This document shows, in pieces, positions 49,104 through 59,220 of a stretch of 64,000 nucleotides of DNA (within the stretch, counting starts at the first letter, position 1; the number at the start of each line of letters is the position of its first letter). Both the position numbers and the translations under genes were made by a program. Source of the DNA: Sisyra terminalis (taxonomy: Eukaryota > Arthropoda > Insecta > Neuroptera > Sisyridae); NCBI GenBank assembly GCA_958496175.1, contig OY292276.1, forward strand, positions 50,357,080-50,421,079. The letters run 5' to 3'. The notes beneath the pieces are model-generated. The model did not search any database. It was not told where the DNA came from and saw only the letters and a list, made by a program, of their open reading frames with translations.

Positions 49104-49973
49104 CAGTGGTAGATTTAGGTCTGATGCCGTCCTAGGCTCCATTCGATATACCGCCCTTGTTCCATAACAAAGTGCTTATGAAGATAAAACATCTAATTTT
49201 CAAATATTTAAATAATAAATAATTTTTTAATTATTTTAATATCATCATAATCGATTTTTTACACTAATTGAGGTTTAATAGATAATAATGACAAAGCATA
49301 AAGTAAATCTTGGGCTACACCTAAACGTTAATAGCTTTTCGCCCTTTCCAGGGTGGAAAAAGATCTTTCTCCAGAACAATTTGGCGCTGGTATTCAACAA
49401 ATACACAGAGCAATACCAACATTAAGATACACATCTCGAAGATTCCGTAAAACAATATATTCCATATTATATTTTCGGATATCTTCAGTATTGAACCTCT
49501 AAGAAGATAATGTAAGAGAATATATTCATTTACGAAGCATCTCTGAAACTCTTCTGAATCGTAAGCATATTTGATTATTTTAGATAAGTATGACGTATTT
49601 CGACAACCAGGGTCGACATAGGACTTTAAATTTTCTGGCAAAAAAGAATCGAATTTAGCAAAAAGTTCTGTGATTCTTAAAAAATTACCATTATGGACAT
49701 CTCCAATTTCTTCTGCATGTCCCCGGAATGGCAGCTCTCTAATTGCCAGTAATTTAACAATTGGAAAATGTGATATGATAAATTGGAAAGTAAATTCTAT
49801 AAAAAGATATTTATAATACTTTACTGAAGAAACTAACTCAAATCAATTTTTGGATTTGAATTGCTCCTACATTCTTCGTTTTTATAATTTTGTAGTTTCG
49901 AAAATTATGCCACCCCTAAAATTATGTCGTTCTAAGGCCTGGGCCTCACGGGCCTAGATGTAATCCATCACTG
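49104..49973 (-). mobile_element. hAT element (ZMYM1-like family), near-perfect 8-bp TSD
   Basis: The ends CAGTGGTAGATTTAGGTCTG and, inverted, CAGTGATGGATTACATCTAG are related. The flanks TTCGCATT (49096-49103) and TTCGTATT (49974-49981) agree at seven of eight positions. On the minus strand a transposase fragment runs inward from the right end. The element is 870 bp, so most of the transposase is deleted. Confidence 0.78.
49321..49760 (-). pseudogene. hAT transposase fragment (DUF4371/ZMYM1-like region)
   Basis: In one minus-strand frame the translation reads VKLLAIRELPFRGHAEEIGD, then NGNFLRITELFAKFDSFLPE and NTSYLSK. This matches the region before the catalytic core in hAT proteins annotated as zinc finger MYM-type 1-like (LA.RG..FRGH...., NGNFL.L.ELLA.FD..L). 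After TSYLSK the likeness fades into a hydrophobic tail, and the frame ends at 49321. The catalytic domain and C-terminal dimerisation block are missing, so this is a truncated, probably dead copy inside the 870-bp hAT. Confidence 0.72.
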
Positions 49974-50885
49974 TTCGTATTCAATAATACAATAAAGACA
50001 GAAAATATAAGACTATGACAATAGAAATGAATATAAATTTTAAAGATATATTCGTGATTTTCTGGGACAAATCTTATTGCCAATATATTCAACGAAGTTA
50101 CATATAGTTAACGAACCTTATGGAATAAACCACAAAGTTTCTCTTAAGTATTACCAAATCGTTACTGATGTGTGATGTCATTTAACATAATTTGACTTCT
50201 TTAGTGGAAATTTATACAATCATATTTTAATTTCGATTTTTTTGAAAACAATAATAGTTCACGATACAAGCACATATAGCTTATGCAAAGAATCTTACAA
50301 AGAACACTATAAAACCACACTTGAATTTCATTTTCAAAAAACTTGTACCTAATTTGTTTCAAAAGTTTCGGAATTTTTTTTTAGCAAAATGAAAATTTTA
50401 TAAGCAAATTGTAATATTTTAAAATTCAAATAAAATCTTAAGATGTTTAGATACCCTTAAAGTTCATATAAATAAACAATTCAATTCAAATTGGTGCTAG
50501 TTTTTACTAAAGCAATTGGAGTTCAACTCCTAGGAAATTACTTTGCTAATTGATTTTTTAATGTAATTGTTTTACTATTCATAAGTAAACTATATTTGGA
50601 TTTAAAACTAATGATTTAATTCAGTAGCAGATCTACGATTTTAGTTTGGAAAAATCTTGACCCCACTGAGGGTAGATTTCAATAAGGTATCTAAATGACT
50701 AAAAAATTTGAAACTTAATACTTATTAAGTTAAGAATAATTGGTGAAGATTGTTTTATAGGTAGTGTACTACTTCCTAAATTCAAATTAATTTAGTTTAA
50801 AATTTGCGGTAAGATTCAATATCAGATACATTAAAGCAAAGGGACTCGACCCCCATAGCTACCCCTGAATTTGCTATTGATAAAA

Positions 50886-51050
50886 TATTGTAACTACTTT
50901 TGTAACTTTATTACTGCTAAGGTATTTAGCGACTCTAGAGTCCATAAATATTCATGATCGAGAAACATTGAAAATTTCCTCGATACAAGGATCGAATCCA
51001 TCACCTACCAGTTTTGAAGCGGTCGCTTCGACCACTCGGCCACCAGTAGG
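50886..51050 (-). repeat. tRNA-derived SINE, copy B
   Basis: Minus strand: CCTACTGGTGGCCGAGTGGT, GAAGCGACCGCTTCAAAACT, GGTAGGTGATGGATTCGATCC, then a body with CTCTAGAGTCGC..ACCTTAGCAGTAATAAAGTTAC. Box A (TGGCCGAGTGG) and box B (GATTCGATCC) are well kept. It is the most complete of three copies. It is not a working tRNA gene because no acceptor stem forms. Confidence 0.8.
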
Positions 51051-51297
51051 CAAAAATTTTATTGATAGCATTTAAATAAACACAACTTTTATTCAGTTTA
51101 CAAGATAATGTCTAAGGGAAAGACGTAACAACAATGAATATTCGCAGGATTCAAGTAGAAAGAGCATAAAATTATTTCAACTAAATGATTGATACTCTAT
51201 TGAAATACAGGTAATATCTAAAATATTAATTTACTTTTTGATCTCATTATTTATTGGAAATGATTAGTACCAATTAATGCTTATTGAAATCTCGTAA

Positions 51298-51679
51298 GGG
51301 GCCGTTCATAAAATACGTTCACATACAAGGGGATAGGGGTCTTGCTGAGTGTGACAAGATGTGACAGGGGTGGCGGGGGGTCTTCGGTAACGTGACGTTC
51401 GCCGTTCGTCAAAAAAATTTAAATTAATATTTCTTTCGACTATTTTTCTTTTTCAATTTTTATCATGATAAAAAGTCATTCATTTCGTATTTAGTAAATA
51501 TTAAATATATAGAAATTTGTGCACTTTTAATTGAAATTTATCATATTCAGGGGAGGGGGGTCTTAGTTTTGTGACGAAATATTTCTAGGGGGGTCACAGA
51601 AAGTGTGACACAGCGTGACAATGGGGGGAGGGGGTCAGAAAAAGCTTGTTTTAGCGTGACGTATTTTATGAACGGCCCC
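51298..51679. mobile_element. MITE with 20-bp perfect TIRs
   Basis: GGGGCCGTTCATAAAATACG at the left and its exact reverse complement at the right, bounded by TAA on both sides (51295-51297, 51680-51682). Subterminal G-rich blocks with GTGACA repeats (GTGACAAGATGTGACAGGGG at the left, GTGACACAGCGTGACAATGG at the right) resemble transposase-binding arrays. The superfamily is not decided. Confidence 0.85.
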
Positions 51680-51682
51680 TAA

Positions 51683-53484
51683 TAAATCAACTATTCCTAC
51701 CAACAGATGCTTAATTTTGCGTTTTCACTTAAAATTTTCTCAAAATAGCATACACAGAATATGTATTAAATGAATTATGCTTGATATATTCCTTATTAAA
51801 TTCTTAAATTAAAGTGTACTACTTTAATAAAGTTAGTCTTCATCTCAACGTTTACGAAACATCGCTCGTAAAGCAAAGTTTTGCTCATATAATATATTTC
51901 AGTCTCTAAAGGGCAAATAGATATCCAACTTGGTTTATTAACTTTGTCGTTAACTTGTCATGTTGAATTGAATATTGAACGTTTGAAAAGGAGGAGGATA
52001 TAGACATCAACCACCAATCCCCCCGTTAGATATTCAACATCATTTTCGTCGTGGAAATTTAACACAGACTTGTCTAATCAACAAGAGCATCTGCGAGTTG
52101 TTAATTGACTTGTAAATTTATTTTTCTTTCGAAAAATCATCTCCACATCTAAGTATTACTTTTTTCGCGGTTGAAAATCGTTGAATAAAAACGATGAATA
52201 ATCTACAATGTTAAAGCTTTAGTGTTTTGTGAAATTATGCAAGGATAACTGAGGAATGTATATTTTATCTTCTAACTTTATGCACCGATAAAATGGTTAA
52301 CTTAAAGATATACATATGGAACGTTAATACCCTACGATGTAACTAAACGAGAATATGCGGCACTTTAAAGTTTCGTGGGTAATTATATAATTGAAACAAA
52401 GAATTAGATCCAATTTCTTCTCGGATAACTATAAATAAATCACTCGTTTTAAATTTGTTTAGAAATTACAACCATTTACGAGGATGCATACATTTGAGAT
52501 AATCGAATCACTACCTAATGTTCTACAATAAATTATGGAAGATTGTTCCCTCAGTGCAGTTTAATCAATCTGTTGGTCTAAGTGATCAGTAATCGACCAG
52601 AAAACGTAAATAGGTACAAACAGAGATCAAGATCCCATGGTACAGCATCCGTCAGGTTTCACATGTGAACGAACTGGGATGTTATTGATCGCAACAAGTG
52701 AATGCATTGTCCTATTTACCACCAGTTCATGACGTCAATTCTTCTCTGAGCTTTATTGCTTTTCACACCTGATTAGAATTTCCGTCTAGTTACATTAAAT
52801 ATATTAAACGGATTTTTCTTTTAAATTCACTTTTGTTGAGCATAACAAATTATACGATAGTACCACTTTCCCTTTTAATTGTTTCATATTTAGTATGTGG
52901 AACTTTTGTTCAAACAGAATTTAAATGGAATGTATGTATATTATGTAAGATTAAGTTGTTGTTTATGCGCTTGGGGTATCAAATAATTTAAAGTTAATTA
53001 TGAAAAACAAAGGAACGTGAAAAGGGCTTTGCTAAGTTTGTATAAGTTTTGAAATGTTTATGTATAATACAACAACTTCTTACCTGAGGGACATGTCCCC
53101 GTTAGAAAGTGTGATAAATAAGGAAGAAAATAATAGACGCGAATGTATCAATAAGATAATATCATTTAAAATAGACGGTAGGCTTTGTTCGGCGATTAAA
53201 ATATTATAGTTTGGAATTTAGCGTAAAGTTTCATTCAGAAGGTATAAGGGCGATCTCATCAAATTCTGAAATTTGGTAGAAAAAAATTTGATTTGTCAAT
53301 TTTGTAGTATTTATGTAACTAGATTTTACCAATATACCCAATATCCCCGGAAAAAACTTAGTTTAGATGAATTATAAGGGATGATTTATAATTTCGAAAG
53401 TGAGGTAATGGTTTTTATAGGCTATAACGTCATTGAATTATGTCTGTTATTGTTCGATAGTTAGCAAAAATTTTGGACCCTAAC
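51683..53484. other. Non-coding stretch
   Basis: No gene. The segment 53245-53400 (AAATT.GGTAGAAAAAAA, TAGTATTTATGTAACTAGATTTTACCAATATA, GAATTATAAGGGATGATTTA) is a diverged copy of 55530-55685. Confidence 0.45.
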
Positions 53485-53830
53485 AGTATTATTATTGAAT
53501 AAAACGACAATTTAGATTGTTTAAGATCGGTTTTTTTATTTAATTTTATTTTATTAATCAAATTAGCTACGTTTCGTTACGTATCGTAACTTCATCAGGC
53601 TTCTTGAATCACAAAAAATATAATAGTTTCTATAAAATAAAAATAAATAGAAACTATTATATTTTTTGTGATTCAAGAAGCCTGATGCAGTTACGATACG
53701 TAACAAAACTTAGCTAATTTGAATATTAAAAAATATTTAATAAAAAAACCGATTTTAAACATCCTGAATTGTCTTCTTATTTAATAAAAACTGAGATCTG
53801 AATTTTATTATCTATTGTAGTATTATTATT
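53485..53830. mobile_element. Inverted Penelope-like element with 12-bp TSD
   Basis: The element 53497-53818 lies between two copies of AGTATTATTATT (53485-53496 and 53819-53830). Its arms mirror each other about AGAAACTATTATATTTTTTG / its complement. They carry GATCGGTTTTTTTATTTAAT, ATTAGCTACGTTTCG and CATCAGGCTTCTTGAATCAC. The right arm ends in CTGAGATCTGAATTTTATTA, as at 21.8 kb, and the left arm is shorter. It is the same family and the same geometry as 21518-21845. Confidence 0.82.
53565..53604 (-). ncRNA. Hammerhead-like core, left arm
   Basis: Minus strand: GAAGC-CTGATGA-A-GTTACG(ATA)CGTAAC-GAAA-CGTA-GCTAATTT, identical in core to the plus-strand copy at 21706. The right-arm partner (53690-53715, plus) is broken: CTGATGC in the first box and ACAAAAC in place of the GAAA box. 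Confidence 0.45.
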
Positions 53831-54324
53831 TCTTAAATATAATACAATAATTAAATTGTGGGCAATAAGGACGAAACTTCTTGTGGAATTTTATTTATTT
53901 TATCGCCAACGTTCCATCAGTTATTCCTGACTTCTTAAGAGCTCAAAATTTAAAAATTACTCCACAAATGTCATAAAAACAAGCTGTAAAATGACCCAAC
54001 TGGTAGAACAACAGACCAAGAATACAATTTGGTATTGATAAATAAAAAAATGTTTAAAAAACATTATTGAAAAAACACAAACACACATGTTATAATATAA
54101 TACTCCTTAAATATAATACTCCTCTGTAAAATGTTATTTGTGGTTTTACCCCGTTAAAATGAACTACTTGTATCTGTATTGTACTTACAGCAATTATTTT
54201 CACTAGAGCCAATATGAATCATGTTTACATTTTTAAACAGGAAAAACCGGTGAATTAAAGGATTAAATAAGCAAAGAAGTAATTGAAAATATAATTCGAC
54301 TAGTTTAAAAGCCATTACCTCAAA

Positions 54325-54910
54325 GTTCGTCATTCCCTCGTATCAATTTGAAATGAGGGAATGACGAAATGAAGTATAACTTAAAAATTCTTCATACATA
54401 AACTTTTGTTATCTTTGAATTTTTGTGTAAGTTTACTGTTCCTGACAAACTTCTTTACTGTGCAATTATTATTAAGATATAGTAAATACCTCTATTTTTC
54501 TTCAATGTGAGGGAATGACGACTGAAAATGTAATATTAAAATAATTTTTACAATTTTATTTTTTGGACAAATGCTCTAATACATGTACGATGACTTAAAT
54601 ATGTGAAATAATTGATAGTTTTGCAAACAATTTAAACTCGATGATAGCCTTCATGAATGATTACAGACACGTGCATATATCGACTAAAGGGTAAAGATGT
54701 GAGGGAATGATTTTCTTTTATGGGACACATATAAAAATATATTTGAAAACGTGTTCTTTTCTATTCATTCCAAATTCAAAACAATTTTAAAAATCTATTG
54801 TGTTTTTAATCGATTAGTCAAATTCCCTAACATTTTTTGAAATTTTTGATTTAAAAGTCCAAAACTGTACTAATCTCAGGTGTGGGACCATAGTGAGGGA
54901 ATGATTTTCA
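54325..54910. repeat. Spaced GAGGGAATGA motifs
   Basis: GAGGGAATGA(C/T) occurs at about 54355, 54509, 54701 and 54895 on the plus strand and inverted (TCATTCCCTC) at 54330. Spacings are unequal (150-190 bp). Three of the plus copies are preceded by (A/G)TGT or TAGT. The DNA between them is AT-rich and unlike itself, so this is not a simple tandem repeat. Confidence 0.6.
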
Positions 54911-55029
54911 GGGTACTATTTGTTTATTATTCTTTAGATATATTCATATGGTTCAAAAGTTATAACCAACACCATTAGCCAAACTGATGTTATTTCAAAG
55001 AAAAAAAATACCATTATAGGTAACTTAGA

Positions 55030-55905
55030 TTTTGATAAAAAGGACAAGAATTTCGATATTTCATGAGAATTACCCATAAGTTAAGTAAAATTCTTCATAT
55101 TATCTAGTTAGCAAATTTCACATTATTTTCCTCAAGCATTATCATAGTCGTTAATGATCATTTATCTAAAGCCTTAATCTTTATTTATTTAACAAGATTT
55201 TTATTTTGTTACTATCGTTTACGTTATTTTCGTTAATAATGGATATTTGATTCATTTGTATTCAAATAGTAGAATAGAAAAAAAATCTCCTGTACTAGGG
55301 ATGACATATTCGATTCAAGTTTTACTCGAGAACCTATTCTTCCATTAAAAATCGATTTTTAATTTTCAAAGATGATCAGGAATCAATTAATTAGCATTAT
55401 GATTTAATTTTTAAATAATAAACCAGTGGTTCTTAACGAGGGTTCAATCGAAGCCCAAGAGTTCGGTGAGTTAAGTTCACAAGTTCACTTTGTGCATCTA
55501 TATAAAAATATGTATGGGTGATTTTCAATAAATTTCGAAATTAGGTAGAAAAAAAATATGAAAACTATTTTTAATAATTTGATTTTTTTAGTCTATTTTG
55601 TAGTATTTGTTTAACTAGATTTTACCAATATAGTGGTCCCCAGAATAAACTTATTTTAGGCGAATTATAAGGATTGATTTAAAACAGTAAATTTCGATAT
55701 TTCATGAAAATTACCCGTAATTCTTTTTTCTATTTTTTAAAATTGTTTTACCTTAAGTAAAATCCTACATATTATCTAGTTAGAAAATTTCACATTCTTT
55801 TCCTCAAGCATTATCGTAGTCGTTAATGATCACTTATCTACAGCCTTAATCTTCATCTTTTTAACAAGATTTTTATTTTATTACTATCGTTAACGATTTA
55901 TAAAA
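55030..55905. repeat. Local direct repeat, two ~190-bp copies 641 bp apart
   Basis: TTTCGATATTTCATGAGAAT at 55051 recurs at 55692. Both are followed by CATATTATCTAGTTAG, CCTCAAGCATTATC.TAGTCG, TTAATGATCA and AACAAGATTTTTATTTT. The interval between them also contains the partner of 53245-53400, so the region has been duplicated at least twice. Confidence 0.75.
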
Positions 55906-55909
55906 TATA

Positions 55910-58900
55910 ATTATTAGTATAGATGTCAAACTTCTACAAAGGAGGAAAAAAAGTTGAAAAATGCTCAGTCGTCAAATTTTGTAGTTCCCAAACGCTTTTC
56001 ACTTTTCATTCAAATATTGAATGCGAAACCTGGCCACATAATCATGATGAAACTTTCAACCCCTTTGGTACTGTTGTGATAGTAATCAACTAATGTTCAA
56101 GTTTTACCTGATGAAAGGAGCAACTAATCAATAAAACGTCACGAATTCGAAAATTATTTGATTAAAATGTACACTGTTTCAATTCCAAAGAAATTCCTTT
56201 TAATTATAAGCTGGGGTATGAGCATTGTGACTATTATTAAGTTTGTAAAGGTTTGTAATTAAGATCGCAATGTGAGCATCAAAATGCCTACGATACCTAC
56301 ATTGGGTTTGAATGAAGGAATGCAATGAAAATTAAGGTTTGGACCATTTGTAATTGGGTCGCAAATACTGAAAGGTTGAGTAATACTGACTTAATTATAA
56401 CAAATAAAGGAAGTTAACGAAGTAAAAATCATGAAACGTAGATTGGTTAATTACTCACCAACTTTCCTTCTTAATTAAATTGATGAATTTTATTTTGGAG
56501 TTGATAATCCAACAAACGGCGGACCATACAACACAAGCCGAACTTTAATTTCAAATATAATTCATACACACTTTTCCCTACAATTTATTTATTCATTAAT
56601 TACTCATTATAATAAAGACACATTGTAAGAGTTTATAAAACACATTTTAATATCGTAAAATTCTTTTTTGTTACAAATTTAAAGAATATCACTTTCTTTC
56701 AACTATTACAAAAAGACGCTATAAAAAACAATTGCTTTTTGATTATGCGCAGAAAGTGCATACACTGAGATAGTTTTTATTATTGCACGAATTTGAATTT
56801 ATAATTAAAAGTGCACATATTTTAACTACTGAAATGAAGTTTAAATGAAATGTTGAAGTACCTATAAGTTTTAATTTTCACATAAAAATAAATAAAGTAT
56901 ATAGCCAAGAAAAAATATTACAATAAAAAAATCAATTATGATTTTTATCTTTTTATCTCAAAAATTAAATTGCAAAGAAGTATTTCGGGATATGTTCTTT
57001 TTATTTGGAAAGTAATAAGATACCTTAGACTTTTAATTAACTTTTCTTTTTTTCGACAAAAATTTTTTAGTTAATTTATTACCGATTTTAGGTTTAATAA
57101 AAATTCGTAAGTCGGGAAATATTGAAAATGTATTTGTTATGAATTTCAAACCCAACACCTTCCAACTTTAAAGAAACCACATTCTTTGACCACACGGTTA
57201 CAAGTAGGCTTTTTGTGGAAATTGTAAGAATATTCTTTCCTTAGTCCCGCAATAGGAAAATTGGTATTCAGGTTGTTTAGTTTTATCTGCAATTAAAATT
57301 TCAAATTCGCTTTTTTCCGTTACCTTATTTATTTAAAACGGCTCGACTAGAGGCTTTCATCAATTTTGTGAAATCAAATCAAAGATTGTAATTTTTATGA
57401 TACCTATTCAACTAAACTTAATATTCAACGTTAATTCTTTACATCATCTATGTGGATTACGATGAGGTCTTCTTCTTTTCTAATATAAATACTAATCAAA
57501 TTATGGAAAATACTTTCTATAACTGTTGAATATTCTAGTATATTACTTTGGTGCTTCGTATATGAGTCGATTGTAATTGTTATTTGACTTAGAAAAAGTT
57601 TTAAAAATTTTTAAGTAGATGCAAAGTCGTATTTTTTAAAACACTCAAGTAATAGCAAAATGAAAGGTTCGAAATTTAATCATCACATAATCATATTTTT
57701 GTAGATAAGTACTTTTAATTTTTTTTAACAAATTCGTGAGGTTTAAGTTTACCTATAGCTCTGGGTTATGGGTATTTTCTTTAGTGGAAAAAATTGTAAC
57801 TGGTTATATTTCATGGCTGATGGTAAGTTTTAACAAAAAATATTGTAGACATATTAGTATATCACGCAAACGATGTTTTGGGTATTAACTAGTGAAAAAT
57901 AAAGATAAAAATTGGGATAAGTTTAGAGTAAAACAAATATTTAATACAAAATATTTTTAATACCAATAGTTAATTACGATTATAAAAATAAAACACGACA
58001 AACTAAATACGTCGAATTTTATTAAAATGTATTAAGAATTAGGTGTTCATTCACATTCAATTTGCCATCAACAATTGAATGTATATGAACACGCGATAAA
58101 ACTAAAACAACAATTATATAATAATAGTGTAAACTAAAGTAATAAATGTAAGAAAAGCCGATTAAGCGCTAGAAAAAACTTAAAGATAAATTTAAATTTA
58201 GCAATCATTCCTTAACATCGTATATGTTATACGGATTTCGTTGAATGCTTAAAAACAATATGAATTATATACATTGTAATAAAATGATAGTTTACTTGTA
58301 TGGCACGTTGAAGAGAAAGCTCAATTTACAGTTAGGAGAGAATAATGTGATGATAAAAATGTACATTTCCTAAAAACAATTTTTACAATAAGTAAAAAAA
58401 TAGCTTCAAAAAAAATTCAAAAACATCCATAATCATTTCTTTGGCGTTTATTGTAATTTAGAGAAAGTTGAAATAATACTAGGAAATTTAACGGCTTTTT
58501 CTTCTAAAACTTCATTCTTTTTCTACATTTTCACTTCAACATTGCCCGATAGTATGTGTGCAAAATACAAAAGAAATTAGTTTTAGTCAGATCCAGAAAT
58601 TCTAAATTCGAATATTTAAATTTTATTTAAAATTTATAAATCAGATATCCATTCCATACGAAACAAGGAAAATTCGGAATTACATATAAAAAAATATTTT
58701 TTTTAATAATAAAATAAATGTAGAAATATTATGAACTATAAGATATGATACTGAAAATACTTATCAATCAAGAACAAAAATATTTACCAATTCTGTAGGA
58801 TTTAAATTTTTGTCAATTAACCAAAATAATAAGTAATTAAAACAATTCCTTATTGTACAAAAAATACATGACTTAAAGCAGAGTCTTAGATTCTAAATGG

Positions 58901-59052
58901 CATTTTTTTTTAAATTTTTTAGGTACAACCGTTTAGAAATAAATTTCACACCTGTAATCGCCATTGACATAAATTTTCGAATAAAATAAAGTTTTTAGAC
59001 TGCTACCAAATTCAATAATCACTCTAAATAAGTGATTAACTTTGTTGAAAAC
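55910..59052. other. Non-coding stretch, including the 3' flank of the BTB-HMG gene
   Basis: AT-rich without open frames of note, apart from SINE copy C. On the minus strand the 3' UTR of the BTB-HMG gene should run left from 59052; an AATAAA (minus) lies at 58627-58622, a candidate polyadenylation signal about 430 nt after the stop. Confidence 0.4.
57130..57209 (-). repeat. tRNA-derived SINE, decayed head (copy C)
   Basis: Minus strand: GCCTACTTGTAACCGTGTGG, TCAAAGAATGTGGTTTCTTT and GGTGTTGGGTTTGAAATTC keep the order CCTACT - box A - box B of the SINE head, with many substitutions. Confidence 0.5.
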
Positions 59053-59220
59053 TCAATCATCTTCCATATCATCGTCATTATCTTGCTGGTCTCCCATTTT
59101 ATCGGATTTTTCCACATCAATATCTTGTTTATCACTGTCGTCATCACCGTCCATATAGTCAGCGTTATCCATATCAACCATTACATTTTCGTCGTCACCG
59201 TCATTATCCATTTGCTCATC
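59053..59220 (-). other. Exon 7: acidic C-terminal tail (probable last coding exon)
   Basis: On the minus strand an excellent acceptor (pyrimidine-rich, ending ATTTTAG) at 59221 is followed by 55 open codons and TGA. Twenty-seven of the 55 are Asp or Glu, with runs such as DGDDDSD and DNDDDMEDD. The exon is phase 0, which fits a donor at GAG|GTTTGA (59799/59798) just before the stop of exon 6. An acidic tail behind an HMG box is a familiar arrangement in HMGB-type proteins, where it tempers DNA binding; the same role here is inferred. The donor is weak, so both forms (with tail, or ending Ser-Glu-Val) may exist. On the plus strand this stretch gives only a hydrophobic shadow ORF. Confidence 0.7.

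Noticed and set aside
50624..50870. Possible hAT MITE (CAGTAGCAGATCTACG ... CTACCCCTGAATTTG)
   Set aside because: The ends pair poorly and the flanking octamers do not match.
50983..51050. A functional tRNA gene
   Set aside because: Boxes A and B are present, but no closing acceptor stem forms and the head is fused to a repeated non-tRNA body: a SINE.
56103..56150. CCTGATGAAAGG...AAAACGTC
   Set aside because: It looks like a decayed relative of the hammerhead-like motif, but no stem II pairs and the second box is altered.
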